NCBI GenBank assembly: GCA_030248065.1
Contig: JASAMV010006142.1
Coordinates: forward strand, 58,583-122,582
Direction of reading: 5' to 3'
DNA from: Rhynchonema sp. JSB1_4
Lineage: Eukaryota > Nematoda > Chromadorea > Monhysterida > Xyalidae
DNA: 64,000 bases
Positions 25,940 through 40,770 of this stretch are shown here, piece by piece (positions within the stretch are counted from its first letter, which is position 1; every line of letters starts with the position of its first letter). A model generated the notes under the pieces. That model was not told where the DNA came from, made no database searches, and saw only the letters and a list, made by a program, of their open reading frames with translations. The translations under genes and the position numbers were made by a program.

Positions 25940-26011
25940 TTAAAGTGGCGCATTATAGCGGACACCCTTTATCTCAGCTTTCTGACTGTGGGGAACCAAT
26001 TATCTCCTGTT

Positions 26012-27523
26012 GCAGCCTATCTTAGCTGTGAGCACTGCCAAGTTTGGGAAAATGACCTGGCCAGCAACAGCTGGTCGCACGAAGAGTTAATTCGGAAGAT
26101 GTATGTCGATATGGTGAAGATGACCGTAACTGGATACGCCGTTGAGACCGCTGCTGTGACAATAGGTTTGATTGATGGAGTGTGTCCTCAGGTTCAAGTC
26201 CCTTGTGAAAGCAGCAGGTAATGCAGGTAGAACCCAGCAAGTTCTTCCATTCAACGAGAGTGCCCGGTTTGTTGGACAAGATTGGCCTGCTTTTGGATAT
26301 GCCATGACAGGTTAGCAATTGAAGCATTTGTTGGCTCGCAAACAGCACATCATCATGGTACGTTCAGGTATGAAGAGAGTCAACCATCTGGAATGGATGA
26401 TGGAAACAGTCATCCGTGAAAAGGTGGACGGCGACTTCATAGAATGTGGCGTGTGGCGCGGAGGTACCCAAGCAGATGTTGCACAACACACAACAACTCT
26501 TCGTTTCAAGGCCATTTTTCATAAGGAACATCAATGGTGGCACGAGCCGTAATTGTATCACTGAAATCTGACAAGAAAGTCTTTCTGGCTGACTCGTTCC
26601 AAGGCCTGCCCAAAGCATCGCTTGTTATTGATGTTGACAGTTACAGGTAACTTTTCAAATGCAATGCTTTCTTGTGATGTGCACCGAGAGCACCTCTCGA
26701 CTCTCTGTTTTCATGTTTGCAGCACCTACAGCTACTTGCGAGTGTCCCTGGACCAAGTCAAACACAACTTTAAACGTTTTCACCTGCTCGATGAGGAAAA
26801 GGTTTCAATAATCTGACCGTTTTTATGTACATACACCCATTTTTGTTGATGACCATATGTGCTACAGGTAATCTTTCTCCACGGTTTCTTCTCCAAGACC
26901 ATGCCAGAGGCTCGTCAACAAATTCACAAGCTTTCAGGTGAGCCGAAATAAGTCTATACATATATTTGAGTCTGCTTTCGTATACATCAATATACGTGTT
27001 GCACAACCTTTCAGTCATTCACTAGCGCCTAACCAGCCATGTGTACTTGTACACGCAAGCGCAGGCTGATACTGACTTTCACATTAATCGTGTTGTCGTC
27101 GAAGATAATTAATTCTAGCAGCGTTTCGAACTGCTCAATTTGTATAGCAAACTGTGCTGTATAGTTCTGCGTCTCGACGGCGACATGTACGAGTCGTGCT
27201 TCGATGTGATCAACAACCTCTACGATCGATTATCCGTCAACGGATTTGTGGTTGTCGATGATTGGAGTGGATTTGAATGCAAACAGGCGATTGAGGTGGG
27301 TTACGCAACTACTCAGTACAGCAACCATTGTAACAATACCCATTTCGTTTAGGAATTCCGTGAAAATGTCGGGATAACAGACACCATCAAACCGATAGAT
27401 CATTTGAGCGTATGGTGGCTCAAGACAACTGATCACAAATATGATTCACAAGCACTTTACAAAAAACTGGTTATTCCGAAGAAAAAGATTACAGCCACAG
27501 CCACAGTGGGCGTCGATCCATAG
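26012..27523 (+). CDS. TylF/macrocin O-methyltransferase-family protein
   Basis: SAM-dependent O-methyltransferase of the TylF family (PF05711), whose bacterial members methylate sugar hydroxyls of antibiotics. Exons: about 26012-26165, 26218-26310, 26368-26463, 26526-26646, 26723-26801, 26868-26937, about 27119-27295 and 27353-27523 (stop TAG). Conserved blocks in order are GQDWPAFGYAMTG, GDFIECGVWRGG (SAM-binding loop), FLADSFQGLP, FLHGFFSKTMP, LRLDGDMYES (27173-27196) and VVVDDW (27251-27265). In the related NovP these two last blocks supply the metal-binding aspartates and the catalytic base; all are kept here. The joins are in phase except exon six to seven, where no AG gives the right phase. 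The 5' boundary is uncertain. Introns are short (51-76 bp among the first six, longer later) and of host type. The substrate is unknown. Confidence 0.82.
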
Positions 27524-27834
27524 CCCAAAAAATGATGCATGCATTTATCACTTCACTTTTATTTCCATTCCACAAACATCTTCTCTCTTTGATGTAACCA
27601 AGGATGATCTGATGCTTCAAACGTTTATGTATATGCATGTCGGTATGTTTCTCTATTTTACACAGACAGAACTAAGGTGCATCTTGTACGCATGTATCTG
27701 GTAAAGACCCAAAATGTACTTGATTCTCAGTTTAAAAAGATGACTGGAGAGCACAAGACACATTGCATGTTGTTATGACTACGTCGCTAGTAATCGGAGT
27801 TGTGTAAGACTGCCTGACCAGATCGTTCTACGGG
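27524..27834. other. Downstream flank of methyltransferase gene
   Basis: Likely 3' untranslated region followed by intergenic sequence. No canonical AATAAA signal was identified close to the stop. No gene. Confidence 0.3.
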
Positions 27835-28581
27835 CAGGTAGTAACTCGCATGCAAAATATTTTTTGAAAGTTCCCTGTCTAGGTCGAGGCCCAGAGAAGG
27901 GATTTTGGCCTGACGCGATGATCGACCCAAGGCTAAAACTTTTGAAACTTACATAACTATTGATAGAATTCGAATTTAAACGCAATTTTTGTGGGACCTG
28001 GTAGACAATCGTCACGGTAAGCCATTTTAATTAAAAAGACTCATAATCAACACAGGGTGACCCGAAATACGCAACAACATTTCCCCAAAAAACTTGACCT
28101 CCTGGCCAACTTTAGCTTGCGGCAAAATATGACATTGGACATATGCCGTCTTCAATTCGCTGGTCAACGAACTGTGTGGAGTGCGTTCAGCTCTGTTGAG
28201 CACGGAATTCAAATGGACTGGCTCAACGCTGATCGATATCGTCGTTTCTGATTCTCTTGTAAATAGTAAATTCTACCTCTCTCTTAAATCAGTTATCGTT
28301 TGGAGTTTCGCCGAGTTGACGTTTTGAGTTTTGTTTGGAGTAGCGAAATACTTTACTTGCCGTTTATTTCTATCCTTTATTCTGTATTTCCGTTTATCGT
28401 CATTCTAACATAAATCGTGCTGTTGAAGTCGACTTCGGGTTGCTTTCCGTGCAAAAAGTGTGGTAACGAAAAAGTCAGCTAGATTGCTGGGCTTGCCTTT
28501 ATTGGTTTATTATTGGTTTGTGGAAAAAAGGGAGCACTTTCTATTTTATACAAATCGTAAGTTCTTACAAAAAAAACGAAG

Positions 28582-29254
<673 letters not shown>

Positions 29255-29844
29255 TTGTCACGCCGAGCAAGTGGCATCTGGGGGTGATGCCACGCCGCAG
29301 TCAACACCGTGTGAGTTTGAACGTGCTCCGGGTCGTGGTGCGGTGTTGTTACCTGAATCTTTGTCCCCAACCGATCTGATCGGGGACAACCAACCGCAGC
29401 AATAATTCCGACCAACAACGTTTGTACATAGTGTATATATGTACGTTACTGTGGTCATCTTGGTTGGATGAACCAGTTTTTTTGTTATTTTGTTCCGTTT
29501 CAAACGCCGTTGTTGGATTGGATGCTGTGTGCATCTGTTGCGCTAAAGCGTTGAGATGAGTGAAGCACTTAAGACTGGACGTGAGAATCAACTGACGGCT
29601 TGAAAGTGCAATCCGAAGTCAGGTCTCCGCATGGACATGGTGCGAGGTTGACTCGACCGTCAGATAGGCAAAGCGATTAGTGTCTCGCCTCCGCATGAGT
29701 GAGACGTGCCAATCCGTGCGATCGGGAGGCGCGTGGACTTCGGTCCAGGGCCGGCTTGCGCGTTGAGACGGTTGCTTCGACGTGGCTCTGGTCGGTCCGG
29801 GCTCGTTGCTGACTACCTGGCGAGTGGCAGAAGGTTGCGTGCCC

Positions 29845-29990
29845 AAGTTTTGGGCATCAGCCGTTTTGCCTTTTGCTTGGAAGGCTGAGTTTTTGTGATC
29901 TCCTGCGTCGACGAGCTCCCTGGGGCGCACAACATCACAAAAACTCAGCCTTCCAAGCGAAAGGCAAAACGGCTAATGCCCAAAGGTGCC
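29845..29990. repeat. Near-perfect palindrome with about 60-bp arms
   Basis: CAGCCGTTTTGCCTTTTGC with CTGAGTTTTTGTGAT is repeated inverted after a spacer of about 34 bp. It lies at the left edge of the inner arm of the composite repeat. Confidence 0.7.
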
Positions 29991-30510
29991 TCAGGCGCTG
30001 GTCTATCTAAAGCACTAAAAACATCGCTCACCAGTCAGCAATTTTTCGCAAGGGACCACTTTCAAAAACACGCCCCATATAAAATTGTGCCTTGTTACAT
30101 GCATGGGCCAGCCTGCTTGCGCACGCTTGCAAACGTCGCCTGTGTAATAACATGCGTGTTGAAAGAAGAATTTGGACACCCTTTTTATAGAGGCTAGTAG
30201 ATAATTGCTGTGGTAAACTATAGTCACCCCTAAAAATTTATTATCATGATAGGGTGACCAAAATAATCAGCAACATTTCTTGAAGAAGTAGGTTTTAGAG
30301 CCAATTTTAACTTGCGGCAAAACTTAGCCTTCCAAGCGATTGACAAAAACTGGTGCTCGAAATGCCCCAAGCGCTTGTCTTTCTGAAACAAAGAAAACCG
30401 CGCTCACAAGGCCTTGCCTTTTTTCAAAACATACCCCATACAAAATATGCAGACAGTTGCGTGCATAAGGGAGTCTGGTAGCGCGCGTTTGCAAGCGTTG
30501 CGTGTATATA

Positions 30511-30740
30511 TTGGTCGCACAATGACTTTATAAGAACTGGTCAATTTTTTTCCTGAATCGTGAAGCGGGAAAGTGACGGGGCAGTGACGTTGCATTGCGC
30601 GATCACACACAAAGAATGCAGTCAATAAAATGTTTCAGACCCGCAGCAACGTGGGTGCTCTGCTGGATTATTTTCAGACGAAAATGTTTTGTGTGAATCA
30701 CAAATAGCACAGTGGTTAAGAGTGACTGAACGTGAAAATA
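30511..30740. mobile_element. TA-family MITE, copy 5, truncated
   Basis: The left terminus TTGGTCGCACAATGAC is intact but the right end is missing; similarity stops near GAACGTGAAAATA. It lies inside the composite repeat. Confidence 0.75.
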
Positions 30741-31180
30741 GGCGTAAGCGTGTGTTTCAACTATTTTAGTCACAATAAGCGTAAAAAAACACCCATAGGC
30801 ACCACTGCAGTGTCTGTGCTAACATCACTACGTGTCAAAAATGCCTTTCTTGGGCTTCCCCTATCCTCATACGCTGCGGTTCTTTATCGTTTTTTTTCGG
30901 TTTTTTCACGACCGGTTAAATATAAAAAACCGGTTTTTCCGCCAGTATAACTGTATATACTGACAACTTGGGCTTCTGGTAGTGAACATAACCCTCAACT
31001 TGGATTGCTAAAATGGCAATCCTTGCACCCAACGACAAGGTCTCATTATGGTAACATAAAACAGGTAAAATTTTACAGATAATAATGCACACGGTGAACA
31101 ATTCACTAAAACAAAAACTCAACAGACGCCGTCTGTGAGTAAGTGCTACTTTTCAGGTTGTTCACATTTTCCACGTACAG
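30741..31180. other. Centre of composite repeat, no gene seen
   Basis: Unassigned sequence between the inner inverted arms. Contains a small TATAAAAAACCGG palindromic patch near 30920 but no recognisable exon. Confidence 0.3.
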
Positions 31181-31504
31181 TATAGCCCAGTCACGAGCGC
31201 GCTTTTCTTTGTTTCAGAAAGACAAGCGCTTGGGGCACTTTCGAGCACTACACTAGCCATTTGTGAATCGCTTGTCAATCACTAGGCTAAGTTTTGCCGC
31301 AAGTTAAAACTGGCACTAAAACCTACTTCTTCAAGAAATGTTGCTGAATATTTTGGATCACCCTATCATGATAATAAATTTTTTCGGATGACAATGGCTT
31401 ACCACAGCTATTATCTATTATAAGCCTCTATAAAAAGGGTGTCCAAATTCGTGTTCCAACACGCATGTTATCACACAGGCGGCGACGTTTGAAAGCGCAC
31501 GCAA

Positions 31505-31668
31505 CAGGGTTGGAAAAAAAATTTTTTTAAACAAGTTTTTTTTTAAATTTTTAAAACAAAAATTTTTTTTAAAAAGTCTCTAAAAAAATCTCTAGTTTAA
31601 AAAAAAATTTTTCAGAAACCTTTTGTTAAAAAAATTTTTTTTGAAAAAAATTTTTTTGCCCAGCCCTG
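31505..31668. mobile_element. hAT-like MITE, CAGGGTTGG family, 164 bp
   Basis: Begins CAGGGTTGGAAA and ends GCCCAGCCCTG, with perfect 8-bp duplications GCACGCAA (31497-31504 and 31669-31676). The inverse left arm near 30110 shows the uninterrupted CTTGCGTGC-type site. The body is almost wholly A and T runs. Confidence 0.92.
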
Positions 31669-32160
31669 GCACGCAAGCAGGCTGGCCTATGCATGTAACA
31701 AGGCACAATGGGCGGGTGTGTTTTTGAAAGTGGTCACTCGCAAAAAAATTGCTGACTCGTGAGCGAGTTTTTTGTGTTGACTAGCGCCTGAGGCACTTTC
31801 GGGCATTAGCGGCTTTGCCTTTTGCGCAAGTTTTGAGTTTTGCCGCAAGCTAAAGTTGGCCAGGAGGTCCAGTTTTTTTTGGGGAAATGTTGTTGCGTAT
31901 TTCGAGTCACCCTGTGTTGATTACGAGTTTTTTTGATTGAAATGGCTTACCGTGACGATTGTCTACCAGGCACCACAAAAACTGCGTTTAAATTCAAATT
32001 CGATCAATAGTTATGCAAGTTTCAAATTTTTTAGCGTTTGGTCCATTATCGCGTCAGGCCAAAATTTCTTGTCTAGGCCATATCTCGACTTAGGCAGGGA
32101 ACTTTCAAAAAATATTTTGTATGCAAGTTATTACCTACCCATAAAACGATTTTATGACAA

Positions 32161-32980
32161 AAACTCAAAATCGATAAAATTTGGCCCGGACTGTGTGAAA
32201 AGCGTTCGATTTCCTCAGGCAAAGTGTCGTAAAAAAGTTCTTAATTGAAAAAAATCTAAAAAAATTGAACCTCGGATTCTTCTATTTCTAATAAGAAATG
32301 TGCAGAAACTTGGGCTGAAATACCCAAAAATGGCCCGGTAAAAGTTTGGCACTTTTCGTCTGTGGACGAGACAACTTTTCCTTTTTCCTTCTTGTGATGG
32401 GACACACATAAGTACCAGTATGCTACTACACATTTACATACAGTATATGTACATATATGTAGGTCTGATGCAAAATTGGAGCGTGCAAAATCGATCAGAC
32501 ACGCGCAAGATCTGTGCTGTAACCTAAGTACGTATATTTTGCTTGTCGATTGTAACTCATGCGGCAGTCGATGCATTAAAATCTGTTGTATGTCATGCTG
32601 CAATGCATCACAGTAACATCATTAGTCAACATCAACTTCAAACTTGTCTGAGAGCGCAGAATCTGCGCAATATTACCCATCCCACAACAAAAGTTTGGTC
32701 TCAGAGGCGAACATATTTTCTATTTTTAAAAATATGTTGGATCGATTTCATTTCTGCTGAATGTTATTTGCAACCCTTTTTCTGATAGAAATTTTTTGTC
32801 AAGATAAAATCAGAAATTTTTTAAAAAAAGCTCGTTCATTAGAATTTTTTCAGACCTGCTAGTAATCACGATGTGTTGGGTTTTAGGTTGACGTGGTGAT
32901 GAAAAGCAAAATTCAGTTTGTGGTTTGAGTGTTCAAATATAACTGAAGAAAATCTATGATCGACGCCGGGGTGTGTGGTT
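32161..32980. other. Intergenic, no gene seen
   Basis: AT-rich sequence with short TATGTACATATATG palindromes near 32440. Open frames on both strands are short, with no recognisable motif. Confidence 0.3.
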
Positions 32981-33790
32981 TGTTTTAATTAAGAAACAAT
33001 GTGTTGTGTCTTTTGGCAATCGTCAATAAATAAGTTAAGTATTGTGTCACTGTTCATTTACATGTAAAGCTCTTCATATTTCATGCTGGGCACATTTCTG
33101 CACGCGTGTGGCTGTGGCCGATTGCGGACAACAGAAAAGTTTCTCTGTCGCTGCCGTTAATAAATTATTGTCTCGCTGTTGAGTGTTCAATTACAATTAA
33201 GAAAAACTACATGGTCACAACCGAAAATTACTACCTAGCTTAAGTGTTCAAAAAATATTATCAAAGAAATAATTCGATCGGCTATCGCTCATAAGTAAAC
33301 TAAGTGTGTATTTTGTAGCTGTTCGTTGACAACAGAACGAAAATCTTTAAAAAAGTTGGAGTAAACGTCGGTTTGTGCTATAATTAAAGAAAAATATTTT
33401 GGGGTGTTCGTCAATAATTGAATTATGGCACTATTGTGCCGTTGTGCGTTCACAACCGAAAGAAAGCTTTTCAATATTAGGCACATGTACACGTTGTTTC
33501 AGTCTTGTGAGTTCTTCTTTGCATTTTAGTCACCGCACGCGCCTAATTCATATACTGGCCCTGCGCATGTGACAATTTCAACAGCTTTTCATCTCTTATG
33601 ACGCACAAAGGCACAATAGTTACATAATTCAATTATTGACGAACACCGCAAAACTTCGTCAACAATTGAAACAACTTGCGTTGTTTACGTTCATAACGGA
33701 ATGAACGCTCTTCATATTGGGCACATATGTACTGGGGGACCAAAACGTCCCCTTTTTGGGTTACGGTAGGTAGATCGCCGCAAGCTTAAA
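32981..33790. repeat. Dispersed repeat, TTCGTCAATAATTGAA family
   Basis: Diverged copy of the repeat found at 18500-19260, its inverse at 21900-22650, and 36440-37120. Shared words are GTGTTCGTCAATAATTGAA, CGTTGTGCGTTCA and GGTTACGGTAGGT. Internal inverted copies of these words suggest an old terminal-inverted-repeat element of about 0.7 kb without coding capacity. Confidence 0.6.
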
Positions 33791-34195
33791 CTCGAGAGTG
33801 CTTGTCCCAAAGTCAAAGCGAGGTAAGCAGCAATTTGTAAGCCTAAGCTTTTGCTGTTGTTTGTTAGCCTGAGAAAAAGTGGTACAACGTGTGAGCCCAA
33901 ACCCAAGGCCTGTAATTTGCACGCGCGATTGTTGGTAAGCCTGTGCACAAAAGAGAGCCTCAAAAACAGTGCTCGAAACTGGCCGAAAGTTACCCAAGAT
34001 TCCAGGTGAGCGGGACCGGAGCCCCTAAAGTTGTTCCTGAAGAAATTATGTCGCAATTTGGGCTGGTATATTAAACGGTGATCTCGAATTGATCTGAACA
34101 AGATGCACCACCTGAAATTGTGCCAGCTCCTTCCGAAACAGTCAAGACCTGGTTTTTGTAAGACTCAGCCAAGCCTACGCACAATGGGTGGTATT
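33791..34195. other. Intergenic, no gene seen
   Basis: The minus-strand open frame over 33712-34101 lacks recognisable motifs. It is GC-balanced, and no splice context was found. Confidence 0.25.
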
Positions 34196-34285
34196 CACGA
34201 AAGGGTACAGTAGAGAGTTGAGTAGAAAGTTTAGTGGAAAGCTGGGTGGAAAGTTTAGTAAAAAGTTCAATGGAAAGTTCAGCCG
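34196..34285. repeat. Degenerate 10-12 bp tandem repeat
   Basis: About seven imperfect units of the type GTGGAAAGTTTA. They resemble the unit of the hairpin at 23731-23966. A short GT run follows at 34335-34350. Confidence 0.6.
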
Positions 34286-36430
<2,145 letters not shown>

Positions 36431-37120
36431 ACGCTACCCAAAAACGTTATGGTCCCCAGTACTCCCCATGTGCCCAGTATGAAGAACGTACATTCAGTCA
36501 TGAACGCGTACGATACAATTATACAATTCAATTGTTGACTATGTTTTTCGGCGTTCGTCAATGATTGAATTACTGTATGCAACTATATTGTGTTGTTGTG
36601 CATCCATAACAAAATAAATTGGGAACGTGCACACACGTTCAGCACGAATTAGGAGCGTGGGGTGACAAAATCGCTCACAAAATGGCTCACAAAACTGAAA
36701 CAACGTGCGCATGTGTCCAACATTTAAAAGTTTTTTCTGCTGTGACCGCACAGCGACACAAAAGTTTCATGACTTAATTATTGACGAACACCACAAAACA
36801 TTTTTCTTTTATTATGGCAGAAAAAAACCGAACTTTCACAAAACGTCCTTGAAGGTATTCTTTCTGTGTCAATGAACAAAGACAAAGTACTTAGTTTACT
36901 TACATTATAAACGATAGTCGATCGAATTATTTTTTTGATAAAATTACTGAAATTTTTGGACTGGGACAGCCGACCTACCATAACCCAAACCGCGGAAGTT
37001 TCTGTCCCCCAGTACTCTTCATGTGCCTAATGTGCATAAGCGTCCTTCCGTTGTGAACGCGTACCGACACGATAGTTTCGTAATTCAATTACTGACGAAC
37101 ACCACAAAACAACTTTGCCA
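36431..37120. repeat. Dispersed repeat, TTCGTCAATAATTGAA family, further copy
   Basis: Carries the same words as 32981-33790 (ATTGACGAACACCACAAAACA twice, in both orientations) plus CGACCTACCATAACCC near 36970. Non-coding. Confidence 0.6.
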
Positions 37121-37309
37121 CACAAACCCACGGGAAAGTTCATGAAGGTTTTCTCTCTGCTGCCAATGAATAGCGACAAAACACTCATGTATTTTACTTC
37201 TGAACGATAACGGATTAAATTTTTTCTTTGATAATGTTGCTGCACATTTACCAGTAACTTTCGGGCGATACTCAACAGAGTAGTCTGTCTTGTTGGCAAG
37301 CATAAAGGA

Positions 37310-37830
37310 CAACCGTCACCAAATCTCAATGAAACTTGGAACGGTAACTGGGCTTGGTCCAAAACACACACGCCCAAAAAAGTTTTTTTATAACAGCTAC
37401 CTGTCTGAGCCCAGAGGGCTGGCTGAAAGGTGAAAAATTGTGATCCTACCACCGCACCTTGAAATTAAAAAAATCGATCAATTTTGCACGTTGGAGTGCC
37501 GTTTGGTCACAAATATCTCATAAACGCATTGGCTCTTATTCAGGGCCGCACTCACTTTTTGGCACTACACCATAGCTCGCTCCATTTTGCCAAAGCCACG
37601 TACATTTTCCTTCGTATTTCTGGGCCACCAGACAGCACACATAGTTTTATTATAAAGCAGACAAAATCACGTAGCCCTTTTATCACGCTGTTCAAGCGAT
37701 CAAACACCGATTTCCCATCGGTGATAGTTTCGATTCGATAACAGCTCGCTTAATTGCGGCGAGCCTGAAGTTCTTTGTCTTTTTCTGAGGAACCCAAGCA
37801 CACTTCTGCGTCACATTTTCCTAGGCGACG
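37310..37830. repeat. Long interspersed repeat, third copy
   Basis: Matches 10480-10620 plus 11257-11530. It does so without the two MITEs that interrupt the first copy, so it represents the uninterrupted form for that portion. Confidence 0.6.
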
Positions 37831-39106
37831 ACCCGTGCCTATGGTCCGGTTCGAGTGCGTGTTGTTAAAGCGGCCCCGCCGCTATTTTTTGGTTTCGACC
37901 TCGGTTTTTTCACTTATACCGTTTGTTGGCATCGAGATTAAAAACATTAGCATTGACGAACTTCACCAAAATGGCGATTACCCACCGAAATCGATCCGCC
38001 AAAATGGTCTATCGGGAACAAAACTGGCCGATATTGACGCACTTTTGCACATGATGATCAGGAATTACAAGAGAAATTCAAAATCACTGGGGCGTGATAT
38101 AGGCGGCGGGTTACGGTAGCCCGATAAAACATTAGCTCTTTTGTAAATAATAAATGTTTTGTCAACCTAGGTACCGTAACGCGCCGCCTATACCACACCT
38201 CTGTGATTTGAATTTTCCTTTGGGCATCCTGATTTCCATGCACACATAGTGCAACAATATTTTGGTGATTTGTTCCCGTACGGCCATGTTGGTGGATCGA
38301 TTTCGGTGGGTAAACGTCAGTTTGGTGAAGTTCTTGAAGGTTAATGTTCTTCATCCCAGTGCCAACTAACGACTAATATAAAAAAACCGAGATCCAAAAC
38401 CCAAAAAACAATAGCGGCGGGCCCGCTTAATGGGAACACCGGGTTCATACTGACTGAGGCGAGGGGGAATGAGAGACAGAAGTGTCATTCATTTTTAGTT
38501 GGCTTTGTTTTTGTTCTAAACAAATCTGAACTGAAAATTTCATCAATGAGTGGATTGAGACATATACATGGTCATCGTCGATAACTTGTGATCGTAACAT
38601 GGAACTTTAAATGGTTTCGCTTCTTGCAATGGTTGTCTCACACTTTCATAGTATGTACTTCCGTGTCAACAACGTTTCTGGTTTTGTTTCGAATATGGAT
38701 TCATTTTGTTGTCAACGCCTGCATTGCTGCAACCACCGCTCATGTTCAACTATGGTTTCGTTCTGCCGGTTTGCACATGATTGCCTGTCGATGAAATCAA
38801 ATTATTTCACCTTTTTCGTGGCAATAACACTCTTATAACCTTGCTGCCAGCGTTGGAAAAAAATTTTTTTGAACAATTTTTTTAATTTTTTTTAAAAAGT
38901 CCCAGATCCGGGGAAATTTGACCAAAGTTGTCTAAAAACGCGCAAAAACCCGAAAAACGGCAAGTTTAATTGACAAGTCACCTTTGTGACTGGGTTTGCA
39001 TCACTCATAAAGGATGTTTACATCGTATCGGCGCGATCCAACAGTCTGCTTTATAATGACAGATGATTATTGTGGAAAATGAAGAAATAGAGAACATACC
39101 TAGAAG
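37831..39106. other. Intergenic with an inverted repeat
   Basis: The stretch around 37840-38120 is partly inverted at 38165-38420: GAAATCGATCCGCCAAAATGG compares with the inverse near 38290, and GCCGCCGC... TTTTTTGG words flank both. This is probably another foldback element of about 0.55 kb. 38588-38850 is unassigned. Confidence 0.45.
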
Positions 39107-39457
39107 CAGGGTTGAAAAAAAATGTAATAAGCAGCATAATGTAAGTCTTTATCTCGCTTCAAATTTATCCCCAAATTCACAAACAGAAGCCTGGTCTTCC
39201 CTCTGTCACATATACCCACAGAGTTACCTTCGAGGTGCTCAAAGTCATGACCAAAGGGTGATCGACGTAAACATGCAAGTCAGTGAAAAAGTTCTCTTTA
39301 GTGTCTCTCAAAACATACCGAACTAACATGATTTCAGAAATTGCATTCTTCAAGGAATCCATTTTTTTCGGAATAAAAAAAAGTGATTTAAAAAAAATTT
39401 AAAAAGTTTTTTTTAAAAAAAAGTTCGATAATAAATAATTTTTTTAATCCAACCCTG
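39107..39457. mobile_element. hAT-like element, CAGGGTTGG family, shorter copy
   Basis: Starts CAGGGTTGAAAA and ends AATCCAACCCTG. The interior matches the middle of 15166-15921. The flanking 8-mers (CCTAGAAG and ACCGTAAC) do not match, so the target duplication is lost or the copy is rearranged. Confidence 0.7.
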
Positions 39458-40013
39458 ACCGTAACCCCAGTCGAACCATTCCAATTTTCATGTCTGAAGC
39501 GAGCACGCACGTTTTCCGCATTACGGATCAGGCAGTTTGACTGTCATAAATTGTTAGTTGTTGTCGGACTATAGTCGTCGATGACAAATATAATTCCTCG
39601 AATTGTCCAAACCTGGAGCCCGTGTTTTTCAGTTATCAAAACCGCACCCATCTGATACAGTCTTTTACGCAACACGCGCAAGGCAGCCATGCTCACAGCG
39701 CAATGCCGGCAAATAAGGCAAATAACGTGCACTGGTCATTTTATAATGACTGGGGTTGCCTTTGAGCAGTGGTCAATAAAAAAAAATTTTTATTCGAACC
39801 CCATTTTTAAAAAAAAATTTTTTTTTTAATTAAAAAAAAAATTTTTATTCCAGCCAAAATCTGCCCAACACGATAGAAAATGAGCGCTCAAGTACAAAAT
39901 AGGGGTATTTTTGCTACATAATGTGTTCTAAGTGTATATAAAGCACAGGTGATACGAAAACCATGCTATCCAATGGTCGATAAGTACCAACCATAGTCAG
40001 GTATTGGTCGCAC

Positions 40014-40408
40014 AATGACTATATGAGAATCCATCCCCATATTTTTCCTACATCGGCAAGGAGGGTTTCTGGCGATTTTTTTTCAAATTGAATCAGGTTT
40101 TGACACGGAGTTATTTTCTCTTTCTTTTCCCGCTTTATTTATCGGGAGTGATCAATGTGTGTGTCCTGTAATCGATTTCACACACAAAGCGTGTAATACG
40201 TGGCTACAGTAACCCGAGCCCGAACCATTTCGGTTGCGTAGAATTCAGGGTGAAACTTCTGTACACGTGTGTTTCTCATTCTTCTAACTGGTAAGCATGC
40301 AAAGTTCTTTTCAAAACCTGGTCCAATTTGAAAAAAATGCCAAATATCCGTCTTTTCAATGCAGGAAAATTAGGGGGATGGATTCTCATATAGTCATTGT
40401 GCGACCAA
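40014..40408. mobile_element. TA-family MITE, copy 6, variant interior
   Basis: Same first 25 or so bases as the family but a different 395-bp interior with longer inverted arms (GGGGATGGATTCTCATAT). Inserted at the TA of GGTACACACC, duplicating TA, as shown by hAT copies A and C. Confidence 0.88.
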
Positions 40409-40505
40409 TACACACCCGTACCCTTCCCCACGTGGTGCGGGTGTGATGGTATGGCTTTCTGATATTCGGGATGGGAATTTTGGGTGAAATTATGACGTCT
40501 AGGTA

Positions 40506-40770
40506 TTGGTCGCACAATGACTAAATCAGAATTCATCTACCCTGATCTTCAGGTTCAACCTTAACCACTACGCTACTTGTATTTTTGACAAAACATTTAC
40601 AGCTAAAAAAAATCTAGCAGATCAACCACGTTGCCTCAGGTCTGAAACATTCTCTTTACCACATGCTTTGTGTGCGATCATGCAACGCAACGTCATTGCC
40701 CCGTCACTTTCCCTTTTCACGATTCAGGAAAAAAATTTGACCAATTCTTATATAGTCATTGTGCGACCAA
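40506..40770. mobile_element. TA-family MITE, copy 7
   Basis: 265 bp, nearly identical to copy 1 (3888-4152). Inserted at the TA corresponding to TTGGTACACGACC in hAT copies A and C. Confidence 0.9.
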
